Shown: one piece after another, positions 17,584 to 23,977 of the stretch | Position numbering within the stretch: the stretch's first letter is position 1 | How the letters are laid out: every line of letters begins with the position of its first letter | Assembly: GCA_001793825.1 (NCBI GenBank) | Contig: MGIQ01000001.1 | Span: 1-40,188, forward strand | Direction: 5' to 3' | Origin: Candidatus Wolfebacteria bacterium RIFCSPLOWO2_01_FULL_38_11 | GTDB taxonomy: Bacteria; Patescibacteriota; Minisyncoccia; UBA6257; UBA9933 | DNA length: 40,188 nucleotides | Program-made: the position numbers and the translations under genes | The notes under the pieces: generated by a model | Databases searched by the model: none | What the model was told of the DNA's origin: nothing | What the model saw: only the letters and a program-made list of their open reading frames with translations

Positions 17584-18108
17584 ATGATTCCGAAAGTGCC
17601 GAAGAATTACGAAGAGTTTGACAGGCTGTTGGAAGCTGTTGGAAAGAACATTGCCGTAGTCGAGGAGCTTAACAGAGAACTTGACCGGATTGGCCTGGGA
17701 ATAAGAAAACGAATCAAGAATCTTAAGGAAAAGATAATAAGCGAAGCGGAAAATGTTCTGGTTTTTTCAGAAATCTACCGGCAAGAATTAACAGAAAAAG
17801 GAAAGCACAAAACTTCCAAGAGGCCGTCAAGCGAACTGGGTTGGCGCAAAACTCCGCCTGCTGTTCAAATTAAGAATCTCAACTATGTTGTTGAGCAGCT
17901 GAAGAAAATCGGCCTCAGTGATTTTATAATAACAAAAGAACAGCCCGACAAAAGGATGATTTTGAAAAATCCTGAAGTCATCGAAAAACTTAAAGGCGTG
18001 AAAATTTCCAAAGGCGCGGAAATGTTCTTTGTCAGGCCAAGAGGCGCTTCCACCGAAATTATCATTGTTAAAGGCACGACAAAATTCCAAGCAATAAGAA
18101 AGAAGTAG
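17584..18108 (+). CDS. Mu Gam-like DNA-end-binding protein
   Basis: 174 aa, similar in length to phage Mu Gam. It has the family pattern: an N-terminal helical, charged half, then GWRKTPPAVQI (111-ish to 98-108 region), VEQLKKIGLSDFI, TKEQPDKRMIL, and a C-terminal GVKISKGAEMFFVRP. Gam is a Ku-like dimer that binds double-stranded DNA ends and blocks nucleases such as RecBCD. No other phage gene is nearby. The gene has its own promoter, a clear SD site (AAGGAGAG, 17570-17577) and a terminator, so it forms an independent unit, possibly acquired from a phage and kept. The neighbour dinB also deals with damaged DNA. Match is from pattern recognition and not from an alignment. Confidence 0.78.
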   Translation: MIPKVPKNYEEFDRLLEAVGKNIAVVEELNRELDRIGLGIRKRIKNLKEKIISEAENVLVFSEIYRQELTEKGKHKTSKRPSSELGWRKTPPAVQIKNLNYVVEQLKKIGLSDFIITKEQPDKRMILKNPEVIEKLKGVKISKGAEMFFVRPRGASTEIIIVKGTTKFQAIRKK

Positions 18109-18130
18109 TTTCAAATGCTTATATATTTAT

Positions 18131-18160
18131 AGCCCCTTTTTAAGGGGCTTTTTTATTTTT
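18131..18160 (+). terminator. terminator of the Gam-like gene
   Basis: 8-bp perfect stem AGCCCCTT/AAGGGGCT with a TTT loop, followed by a T-rich run. Confidence 0.92.
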
Positions 18161-18185
18161 TATCTAAAAATGCATAATTATAAAA

Positions 18186-19289
18186 ATGGAAAAGAGAATT
18201 ATCGCTCATCTTGATATGGATGCCTTCTTTGCCGCTGTTGAAGAACGGGAAAAACCGCATTTAAAAGGTCTGCCTATTGTTGTTGGTTCTGACCCCATGG
18301 AAGGAAAAGGAAGGGGAGTTGTATCTACTGCCAATTATTTAGCTCGAAAATACGGCATTCATTCCGCCCTGCCGATTGCTCGAGCTTGGCAATTTTCTCA
18401 ATCCGCAAAAAAAGAAGGCAAACCCGAAGTTGTTTTTTTGGAGCCCAATATTAAAAAATATAGCGGCGTTTCCCAAAAGATTTTTGAAATCATAAGAAAA
18501 TATTCTCTTCAAGTTGAAGAATCCAGTATTGATGAAGCGTATTTTGATTTAAGTTTTGTAAAAAGTTTTAAGCAAGCTGAAAGCATTTGTCAAAAAATAA
18601 AAAATGAAATAAAAGAAAAAGAAAAACTAACCGCTTCCATCGGCATCGGTCCCAATAAATTAATTGCCAAACTCGCTTCTGATTTTCAAAAACCCGACGG
18701 TCTTACCGTGATAGGAACTGACGATAAAAAAAAATGTACTGAGCTTGTCGAAATATTTTTAAACCCATTGCCGATTCGCAAAATCCCCGGCATCGGCCCC
18801 AAAACGGAAATAGTTTTAAAAAACAAAGGAATAAATTTTGTGAAAGATTTAAAAAATCTTTCAAAGGAAAAATTAAAAGAAATGCTTGGCAAATGGGGCG
18901 CTGATTTGTACGATATGGCCCGTGGCCGCGATAATTCCCCGATTATCGAAGAATATGAAATAAAATCAATTGGCGAGCAGGAAACATTTTTAAAAGACAC
19001 CAAAGACGCCGGTTTTCTTTTCCAAAAATTAAACGAGCTGGCGGAAAATATTATCAACCGATTCAATCAGGGAGATTTTAGAAAATTTAAAGCCATTACT
19101 CTCACTGTTCGTTTCGCCGATTTTGAAACAAAAACTTCTTCCAAAACACTAAGCAAGCCGATAAATTCTTTGGATAATTTAAAATTTGAAGCTTTGAAAT
19201 TATTGACTCCGTTTTTAAGCGCTCAAAAAAATCCGAGAAAAAAGTTGATTAGATTGATAGGTTTAAGAATTGAAAAGCTGGAAAAATAA
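18186..19289 (+). CDS. dinB: DNA polymerase IV (Y family)
   Basis: 367 aa, typical length. Catalytic acids D10 (HLDMDAFFAAVE) and D116-E117 (SSIDEAYFD), the Y-family SIGIGPNKLIAKLASDFQKP block, and a helix-hairpin-helix IPGIGPKT. The C-terminal little finger is present, but there is no clear terminal beta-clamp QLxLF; the protein ends LIGLRIEKLEK. It copies past DNA lesions with low fidelity. A terminator isolates it from the Gam-like gene upstream; a possible RNA start is only a few bases before the ATG. Confidence 0.95.
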   Translation: MEKRIIAHLDMDAFFAAVEEREKPHLKGLPIVVGSDPMEGKGRGVVSTANYLARKYGIHSALPIARAWQFSQSAKKEGKPEVVFLEPNIKKYSGVSQKIFEIIRKYSLQVEESSIDEAYFDLSFVKSFKQAESICQKIKNEIKEKEKLTASIGIGPNKLIAKLASDFQKPDGLTVIGTDDKKKCTELVEIFLNPLPIRKIPGIGPKTEIVLKNKGINFVKDLKNLSKEKLKEMLGKWGADLYDMARGRDNSPIIEEYEIKSIGEQETFLKDTKDAGFLFQKLNELAENIINRFNQGDFRKFKAITLTVRFADFETKTSSKTLSKPINSLDNLKFEALKLLTPFLSAQKNPRKKLIRLIGLRIEKLEK

Positions 19290-19302
19290 AGCTTTTGAAT
19301 TA

Positions 19303-19338
19303 TTGACAACTCCTCGATAATCTCCTAAGATAATTAGG
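19303..19338 (+). promoter_or_regulatory. rpsB promoter with overlapping inverted repeat
   Basis: Perfect TTGACA (19303-19308), 17 nt, TAAGAT (19326-19331). The -10 lies inside CCTAA-GATAA-TTAGG (19324-19338), a 5-bp inverted repeat that could be an operator. Confidence 0.65.
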
Positions 19339-19361
19339 CCAAACATTGGCGATTTTTATTT

Positions 19362-20123
19362 ATGAAAGACACTTCGAAAAGCAAAACTCAATTAACAGTA
19401 GTGGAAGAAGAAGTAAAAGAGAAAGAGATTGAAGCAATTGCCTCAGCCGCCGATATTGAATCAATAAAAGAAATGATGAAAGCTGGTTTGATGTACGGCC
19501 ATAAAACCAATCGGACTGAGCCGAAATTCAAATCTTACATTTCGCTTTCCCGGAATAACATTGAAATTATCGACCTTAGTCAGACTCTTTTGGCAATTAA
19601 TGAAGCGGCTGAATTTTTGAAGAAAATTATCAGTGAAAACAAGATGGTTCTTTTGGTAGCCACTCAATCGGCTGCCCAAGAAGCTATCGAAAAATTTGCT
19701 AAAAAGTTTAATTTTCCTTATGTGAAAAATCGTTGGCTGGGAGGATTAATCACTAATTTTAAAGTTTTATCAACTCGGATTGAAAAATTTAAGAAAAATC
19801 AAATTGACATGGAAAAAGGAGAATTTGACAAATATACCAAGAAAGAAAGAGTGGTCATTAATAAAAATATCGCCAGAATGAGAATATTGTTTGGCGGTTT
19901 GGAAAATCTGACAAAACTGCCTGATGCTTTGCTTATAATAGATTCTTCTTTAAAAAATCATAAAACTGCCATTCGCGAAGCGCGCCAATTGAATATTCCG
20001 GTTATCGGCATAATAGACAGCGATGACAATCCGGAATTTGTTGACATGGTGATTCCCGCCAACGACCATGCTAAAATGAGCATTGATTTCATTATTGATA
20101 AAATAATGGAAAAAATTTCTTAA
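19362..20123 (+). CDS. rpsB: ribosomal protein S2
   Basis: 253 aa. A charged N-terminal extension of about 35 residues precedes the S2 domain: MYGHKTNRTEPKF, the helix region with ATQSAAQEAI, NRWLGGLITNF, and the signature PDALLIIDSSLKNHKTAIREA with IPVIGIIDSDDNPEFVD. It is part of the 30S subunit. It precedes tsf by 2 nt, the conserved bacterial rpsB-tsf order. Confidence 0.97.
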   Translation: MKDTSKSKTQLTVVEEEVKEKEIEAIASAADIESIKEMMKAGLMYGHKTNRTEPKFKSYISLSRNNIEIIDLSQTLLAINEAAEFLKKIISENKMVLLVATQSAAQEAIEKFAKKFNFPYVKNRWLGGLITNFKVLSTRIEKFKKNQIDMEKGEFDKYTKKERVVINKNIARMRILFGGLENLTKLPDALLIIDSSLKNHKTAIREARQLNIPVIGIIDSDDNPEFVDMVIPANDHAKMSIDFIIDKIMEKIS

Positions 20124-20125
20124 AA

Positions 20126-20566
20126 ATGACCAGTGAAATTCAAAAGTTAAGGGAAATTACCGGCGCTGGAGTAATGGAATGCAAAAAAGCTTTGGAAGAA
20201 GCCGCCGGCGATTTTGAAAAAGCAAAATCAATTATTTACGAGCGGGGATTGACAAAAGCCGAGAAAAAAAGCGAGCGAGCGACTGGTTCCGGCCTTCTTC
20301 ATTCTTATATTCACAATGGCCGAGTTGGCGTTTTGCTTGAACTTCGCTGTGAAACTGATTTTGTGGCGCGGAATCCTTTATTTAAAGAATTAGCGCATAA
20401 CTTGGTTATGCAGATTGCCGCCATGAATCCGCAGGATATAAATTCTTTAGTGGCTCAAAATTATGTAAAAGACGATTCTATGGCGGTTGAAGCCCTGATA
20501 AAAACTGCTATTGCCAAACTTGGCGAAAATATAAAAGTAGAAAAATTCTGCCGATACGAAATATAA
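20126..20566 (+). CDS. tsf: elongation factor Ts, short form
   Basis: 146 aa, about half the length of E. coli EF-Ts (283) and shorter than that of Thermus (196). The N-terminal UBA-like domain is intact (LREITGAGVMECKKALEEA), as is the core nucleotide-exchange motif ELRCETDFVARN (about 70-81). One of the two core repeats and the coiled coil are missing. It should still release GDP from EF-Tu. The short form fits the reduced proteins of this kind of genome. Confidence 0.93.
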   Translation: MTSEIQKLREITGAGVMECKKALEEAAGDFEKAKSIIYERGLTKAEKKSERATGSGLLHSYIHNGRVGVLLELRCETDFVARNPLFKELAHNLVMQIAAMNPQDINSLVAQNYVKDDSMAVEALIKTAIAKLGENIKVEKFCRYEI

Positions 20567-20571
20567 TAATA

Positions 20572-20922
20572 ATGTACACTTTTATTCTTCAAATCATTAT
20601 AATGTTAAGCCTTGGCGCGGTAATTTATTTGATTGCAAGAGTTGCTCCGCGCGTTGGCGATGTCCATGATTATACGCGCACTCCTCATTTATTTGATAAG
20701 TTGGGATCAAAAATCCCGCTTAATGAAATTGATTTTGCTGCTAGCGCGTTTTTGGAAAAAACATTAAGAAAAATAAAACTATTATTAATGAAATGGGACA
20801 ACATTGTCAGCGGCCATATTAATAAAATAAAAAAAACCAATGGTAATGGCTTAAATAAAGAAGCAAAGCCAAATCTTTTTGAAGAAGTTAAAGAAGAAAA
20901 TTCTCAAGAGGTTAAAGAATAG
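20572..20922 (+). CDS. small single-pass membrane protein next to tsf
   Basis: 116 aa, not recognised. One N-terminal membrane segment (about 4-22), then a soluble part that begins RVAPRVGD and ends in a Lys/Glu-rich tail (LFEEVKEENSQEVKE). It follows tsf by 5 nt and is probably co-transcribed with rpsB-tsf. No motif hints at a function. Confidence 0.7.
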   Translation: MYTFILQIIIMLSLGAVIYLIARVAPRVGDVHDYTRTPHLFDKLGSKIPLNEIDFAASAFLEKTLRKIKLLLMKWDNIVSGHINKIKKTNGNGLNKEAKPNLFEEVKEENSQEVKE

Positions 20923-20941
20923 AAAAATTAAAAATTATCAT

Positions 20942-21025
20942 CCGGCGGTGGCGGAGCGGTCAATCGCATCAGACTGTAAATCTGACGGGCTTGTCCCTGC
21001 GTAGGTTCGAATCCTACCCGCCGGA
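20942..21025 (+). tRNA. tRNA-Tyr (anticodon GTA) with C1-G72
   Basis: Acceptor stem CCGGCGG/CCGCCGG with discriminator A; anticodon arm TCAGA/TCTGA with loop CTGTAAA (anticodon GTA); a 15-nt variable arm with GGG/CCC stem; T-arm GTAGG/CCTAC. The long variable arm is the bacterial form. The first pair is C1-G72, the identity pair of archaeal and eukaryotic tRNA-Tyr; bacterial ones have G1-C72. It lies 81 nt before an archaeal-type TyrRS gene. CCA is not encoded. Confidence 0.95.
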
Positions 21026-21032
21026 CAAATAT

Positions 21033-21060
21033 AAAGCGCTTAACTAGGCGTTTTTTATTT
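21033..21060 (+). terminator. weak terminator after tRNA-Tyr
   Basis: CGC, 8-nt loop, GCG with flanking A and T tracts and one bulge, followed by TTTTTTATTT. Confidence 0.4.
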
Positions 21061-21106
21061 ATGATTGCTCTTAATACAAAATTTTGATAATATCTAATTA
21101 ATATTT

Positions 21107-22210
21107 ATGGATATTAAAGAAAAAATTAACCTAATTTCTCGGCTCACTGAAGAAGTCATTGAAAAAGACGAGCTGGAGTTTTTGTTTTCTCAAAATATTC
21201 CCTTAAAGCATTATATTGGCTTGGAAATTTCCGGAAAAATTCATCTTGGCACTGGTTTGGTTTGCATGCAAAAAGTGAAAGATTTTGCCGATGTCGGAGT
21301 TAAGGTTCATATTTTTTTGGCTGATTATCACACTTGGATAAACGATAAGCTTAATGGTGATTTGGAAACAATTAAAAAAATAGCTGTTGGCTATTTTAAA
21401 GAAGGGTTGAGCGTTGCGTATAAATGTCTGGGTGGCAATCCGAAAGATTTGAATTTTATTCTTGCTTCTGATTTTTATCATAATAACGATATTTTTTGGC
21501 AAACTGTCATTGATGTCAGCAAAAACACAAGTTTGAGCCGGATGCAAAGAAGTATCACTATTTTAGGCAAAAAAGAAGGAGGCGAAGTTGATTTTGCCAA
21601 ACTTCTTTATCCGGCAATGCAAGTGGCTGATATTTTTGCCGGCGGTTTTCATTTTTCTCATGCCGGATTAGACCAAAGAAAGGCCAATGTTATTGCCCGT
21701 GACGTGGCAAATCATTTAAAATTCTCTCCTTTAAAAATTGGAGATAAAATTATCAAGCCCATTGCTGTTCACAATCACTTGCTTTTGGGATTAAGCAAGC
21801 CAACAGGCGATTCAGAAGAAGATTTACAAACTTCTATGAAAATGAGCAAATCAAAACCTGACAGCGCTATTTTTATTCACGACAGCGAAGATGAAATAAT
21901 AAGAAAAATCAAAAAAGCGTATTGTCCGGAAAAAGAAACAGAACTTAATCCTATAATTGATTGGGTAAAATATCTGATTTTTTCTCGCGAAGAAAAAATT
22001 GTTATAGAAAGGAATCCCGAGCACGGCGGAAATTTTGAATTTAGAAATTTTGAAGAATTGGAAAAATCTTATAAATCGGGCGAGCTTCATCCTGTTGATT
22101 TGAAAAATTTTGTTGCCGGATATTTAATTGAGCTTTTAAGGCCGGCGCGCGATCATTTTGCAAAAAGCGAGCCAAAAAAGATGCTTGAAGAATTGGAAGC
22201 GTTAATGTAA
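21107..22210 (+). CDS. tyrS: tyrosyl-tRNA synthetase, archaeal/eukaryotic type
   Basis: 367 aa class I synthetase. HIGH-like SGKIHLG (42-48) and KMSKS at 245-249. The wider pattern is that of archaeal TyrRS: LADYHTWIN, LLYPAMQVADI, GLDQRK, KKAYCPEKETELNPI, and ELHPVDLKN near the C-terminus. There is no S4-like C-terminal domain, which bacterial TyrRS uses to grip the long variable arm. It charges tRNA-Tyr; the adjacent tRNA-Tyr carries the matching C1-G72 pair. Promoter-like TTGCTC and TAATAT (21065, 21088) lie upstream. The fit to the archaeal family is from recalled sequences and not from a tree. Confidence 0.93.
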   Translation: MDIKEKINLISRLTEEVIEKDELEFLFSQNIPLKHYIGLEISGKIHLGTGLVCMQKVKDFADVGVKVHIFLADYHTWINDKLNGDLETIKKIAVGYFKEGLSVAYKCLGGNPKDLNFILASDFYHNNDIFWQTVIDVSKNTSLSRMQRSITILGKKEGGEVDFAKLLYPAMQVADIFAGGFHFSHAGLDQRKANVIARDVANHLKFSPLKIGDKIIKPIAVHNHLLLGLSKPTGDSEEDLQTSMKMSKSKPDSAIFIHDSEDEIIRKIKKAYCPEKETELNPIIDWVKYLIFSREEKIVIERNPEHGGNFEFRNFEELEKSYKSGELHPVDLKNFVAGYLIELLRPARDHFAKSEPKKMLEELEALM

Positions 22211-22220
22211 GATAATTTTT

Positions 22221-22241
22221 GCGCCAGAGTAGCTCAATGGT
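22221..22241 (+). other. tRNA-like 5' fragment before tRNA-Thr
   Basis: GCCAGAG-TA-GCTC-AATGGT reads as an acceptor strand, T8-A9 and the first half of a D-arm, then breaks off into the inverted repeat. GCCAG (22223-22227) can pair with CTGGC at 22363-22367 beyond the complete tRNA-Thr. Confidence 0.6.
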
Positions 22242-22347
22242 CCCCCACCCATTATTATGCCACCCTAGCTCAATGGCAGAGCAATACTTTTGTAAAGTAG
22301 AGGTTCGGGGTTCAACTCCCCGGGGTGGCTCAAAAATGGGTGGGGGA
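22241..22347 (+). repeat. 13-bp inverted repeat enclosing tRNA-Thr(TGT)
   Basis: Arms TCCCCCACCCATT (22241-22253) and AATGGGTGGGGGA (22335-22347) are perfectly complementary. They lie 5 nt before and 4 nt after the tRNA, so the precursor would fold as a tRNA on a 13-bp stalk. Confidence 0.85.
22259..22330 (+). tRNA. tRNA-Thr (anticodon TGT)
   Basis: Acceptor GCCACCC/GGGTGGC, D-arm GCTC/GAGC, anticodon loop TTTGTAA (anticodon TGT), T-arm CGGGG/CCCCG, discriminator T. The top anticodon-stem pair (27-43) is an A-G mismatch. CCA is not encoded. It is enclosed by a perfect inverted repeat. Confidence 0.94.
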
Positions 22348-22376
22348 TAAAGCGAAAGTTGGCTGGCTCGCAATAT

Positions 22377-22448
22377 GCCGATGTAGCTCAGTGGTAGAGC
22401 AACTCCATGGTAAGGAGTAGGCCGCCAGTTCAATCCTGGCCATCGGCT
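22377..22448 (+). tRNA. tRNA-Thr (anticodon GGT)
   Basis: Acceptor GCCGATG/CATCGGC, D-arm GCTC/GAGC, anticodon stem ACTCC/GGAGT with loop ATGGTAA (anticodon GGT), T-arm GCCAG/CTGGC. CCA is not encoded. Unlike its neighbour it has no flanking inverted repeat. Confidence 0.95.
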
Positions 22449-22449
22449 C

Positions 22450-22477
22450 AAATTTTTTTTCAAAGGAAAAAAAATTT
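22450..22477. terminator. A/T hairpin after the tRNA-Thr genes
   Basis: Perfect 11-bp stem of A3T8 against A8T3 with a CAAAGG loop. It is weak in GC but has a T run inside, so it probably ends the tRNA transcript. Confidence 0.5.
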
Positions 22478-22506
22478 GCCCCGAAGAAGCGAAGCGAAAG
22501 CGGGGC
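22478..22506. repeat. GC-rich palindrome with GAAGCGAAGCG core
   Basis: GCCCCG (22478-22483) pairs with CGGGGC (22501-22506) around a purine-rich core of AGCGAAG units. Similar cores recur at 25297-25316 and 25380-25390, so this is one of a small dispersed palindrome family. Confidence 0.5.
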
Positions 22507-22513
22507 TATAAGT

Positions 22514-22780
22514 ATGTATTTTGTCTACATTTTAAAATCTAAAAGTACAGGCAGACATTATGTTGGCTATACAAATAATCTTCAAAGAAGATTAAAAGAA
22601 CATAACAACGGCAAAACTAGATCATTAGTAAAGTACATACCTCTTGAAATTATTTTAGTAGAAGAGTATAAAATATTAAAAGAAGCAAGAGAAAGAGAAA
22701 AACAAATTAAAAGCTATAAATCGGGCGAAGCATTTAAAAAATTATTAAATTTACAACCCACGCCTTCGGCGGGGTGCTGA
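22514..22780 (+). CDS. GIY-YIG domain endonuclease-like protein
   Basis: 88 aa, a bare GIY-YIG domain. YFVYILKS gives the first strand (the GIY position reads VYI), HYVGYTNN is the YIG strand, followed by the catalytic-type Arg in LQRRLKEHN and a Glu in LVEEYK. Small stand-alone members (UPF0213-like) are of unknown role, while larger relatives are homing or repair nucleases. The last residues (PTPSAGC) are encoded by a palindrome that covers the end of the gene, so the true C-terminus was probably changed by its insertion. The position beside nested tRNAs is notable. Confidence 0.85.
   Translation: MYFVYILKSKSTGRHYVGYTNNLQRRLKEHNNGKTRSLVKYIPLEIILVEEYKILKEAREREKQIKSYKSGEAFKKLLNLQPTPSAGC
22757..22774. 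repeat. palindrome over the end of the GIY-YIG gene
   Basis: CCC-A-CGCC, loop TTC, GGCG-GGG: a 7-bp stem with one bulge, 4 nt before the TGA. It supplies the last codons of the gene. Confidence 0.6.
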
Positions 22781-22833
22781 ATTTTATAGATAAATTTTTT
22801 ATCGCTTTACTCAAAAATTTATATAAAATTCGC

Positions 22834-23001
22834 ATGGCAAAATCAAAATTTTCAGAAAATTTAATAAGACTTCGCTGTACTGTCTGCAAAAGAAATAATT
22901 ATTATACTCGCAAAAAGAAATCATTGGAGCGGAAAATTGAAGTTAAAAAATATTGTAAATGGTGCCGAAAACACACTCCGCATAAAGAAGCGAAAATATA
23001 A
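22834..23001 (+). CDS. rpmG: ribosomal protein L33
   Basis: 55 aa from the ATG at 22834. A longer in-frame start at 22774 overlaps the GIY-YIG gene and adds 20 residues foreign to L33. Zinc-ribbon cysteines are intact (CTVC and CKWC), as are the NYYTRKKK and KYCKWCRKHTPHKE blocks. It is a component of the 50S subunit. tRNA-Trp follows, as in many bacteria, but the secE-nusG genes that usually come next are absent and pcm is there instead. Confidence 0.95.
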   Translation: MAKSKFSENLIRLRCTVCKRNNYYTRKKKSLERKIEVKKYCKWCRKHTPHKEAKI

Positions 23002-23003
23002 TA

Positions 23004-23022
23004 TTTTGATATTATATCAAAA
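23004..23022. promoter_or_regulatory. perfect AT palindrome after L33
   Basis: TTTTGATAT-T-ATATCAAAA, a perfect 9-bp inverted repeat beginning 2 nt after the rpmG stop and ending 8 nt before the tRNA-Trp shell. It lacks a T run; it may be an operator or a processing hairpin. Confidence 0.4.
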
Positions 23023-23030
23023 CATTAATT

Positions 23031-23069
23031 AGGGAGTTTAGGTAAGTGGCATAACGGCGGTCTCCAACT
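23031..23069 (+). other. tRNA-Trp-like 5' half before tRNA-Trp
   Basis: AGGGAGT as acceptor strand, a D-arm-like GTAAGTGGCATAAC, then GGCGGTCTCCAAC, which matches the 5' side of a tRNA-Trp anticodon arm with anticodon CCA. It breaks off there. AGGGAGT can pair with ATTCCCT at 23177-23183 (7 bp, one G-U) on the far side of the complete tRNA-Trp. Confidence 0.65.
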
Positions 23070-23172
23070 CAGCACATTTAGTTTAAATGGGAGTGTCGTC
23101 CAATGGCAGGACTCTGGTCTCCAAAACCAGGTATCCAAGTTCGAATCTTGGCATTCCCGCAAAAATGTGCTG
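23070..23172 (+). repeat. inverted repeat enclosing tRNA-Trp
   Basis: CAGCACATTT (23070-23079) and AAATGTGCTG (23163-23172) are perfectly complementary and extend by a G-U and a C-G pair. They lie 9 nt before and 3 nt after the tRNA. Confidence 0.85.
23089..23159 (+). tRNA. tRNA-Trp (anticodon CCA)
   Basis: Acceptor GGGAGTG/CATTCCC (one G-U), D-arm GTCC/GGAC, anticodon stem CTGGT/ACCAG with loop CTCCAAA (anticodon CCA), T-arm CAAGT/CTTGG-like, discriminator G as required for bacterial TrpRS. CCA is not encoded. Confidence 0.95.
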
Positions 23173-23308
23173 GGCGATTCCCTCAATTCATTATTCTTAT
23201 TCCCTCCCTAGGTTTTTTGAACTTATTTTCTTTTTCCGAGATTTTATTATTAATTGGAATTAATCCAAACTTTTTATATAATAATTAAAATAAAACAAAC
23301 TTTCAATA

Positions 23309-23959
23309 ATGGATATTGATTTTGAAAATTTAATAAATTCACTAATTAAAGATGGTTATTTAAAAACTTCGGGCATAATAGAGGCTTTTAAAAAAATAAA
23401 TCGCAAAGATTTCGTTTCCGAAGAATATAAAAATGAAGCCTATATTAATGCTCCCCTGCCTATTGGTTTTGGGCAAACCATTTCTCAACCTTTAACCGTA
23501 GCTTTTATGCTTGAACTTCTTGAGCCAAAAAAAGGAGAGCGTATCTTGGATATTGGTTCCGGTTCTGGCTGGCAAACCGCAATACTTTCTTCTATTGTCG
23601 GCGATCCGCCGGCTGGCGGAGGTAGAGTTGTCGGTATGGAAAGAATTCCTGAGCTTAAAGAAATGGCCGAAAGAAACGTTTCCAAATATAATTTTATTGA
23701 AAAAAATATTGCCAGCATTATCTTGGCTGATGGTTCTTTTGGCTATAAAAGAGAATCGCCTTATGATAAAATTATTGCCGGAGCAGCCGCTGTAAAAGAC
23801 ATACCAATGGAATGGAAAAAACAGTTAAAAATCGGAGGCCGGATAGTCGCTCCCGTTGGTCATAGCGTTATTGTTATTGATAAAATTAGCAAAAATGAAT
23901 ATACTAAAAAAGAGTATTTTGGATTTAGCTTTGTCCCGCTTATCACTATTAACCATTAA
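23309..23959 (+). CDS. pcm: protein-L-isoaspartate O-methyltransferase
   Basis: 216 aa. SAM-dependent methyltransferase that starts repair of isoaspartyl residues. Landmarks: the substrate-side PLPIGFGQTISQP (49-61), SAM motif I ILDIGSGSGWQTA (79-91), and motif II/III region later (KIIAGAAAVKDIP, LKIGGRIVAPVG). Between motif I and the next strand, where most family members read VG-x-x-GRVVG, it has an extra DPPAGG encoded by a perfect GC-rich palindrome (23605-23620). The insertion is in frame and in a surface loop, so the enzyme is probably still active. Confidence 0.93.
   Translation: MDIDFENLINSLIKDGYLKTSGIIEAFKKINRKDFVSEEYKNEAYINAPLPIGFGQTISQPLTVAFMLELLEPKKGERILDIGSGSGWQTAILSSIVGDPPAGGGRVVGMERIPELKEMAERNVSKYNFIEKNIASIILADGSFGYKRESPYDKIIAGAAAVKDIPMEWKKQLKIGGRIVAPVGHSVIVIDKISKNEYTKKEYFGFSFVPLITINH
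23605..23620. repeat. palindrome inserted within pcm
   Basis: TCCGCC-GGCT-GGCGGA, a perfect 6-bp stem, encodes the extra residues PPAGG in Pcm. Confidence 0.6.
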
Positions 23960-23977
23960 CCATTTATCACCATACAT

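Noticed and set aside
22041-22463. 140-codon frame on the minus strand
   Set aside because: It lies across the end of tyrS and both tRNA-Thr genes; it is a by-product of tRNA sequence.
23103-23288. 61-codon open frame on the plus strand
   Set aside because: It overlaps tRNA-Trp and its inverted repeat and resembles no protein; the tRNA explains the sequence.
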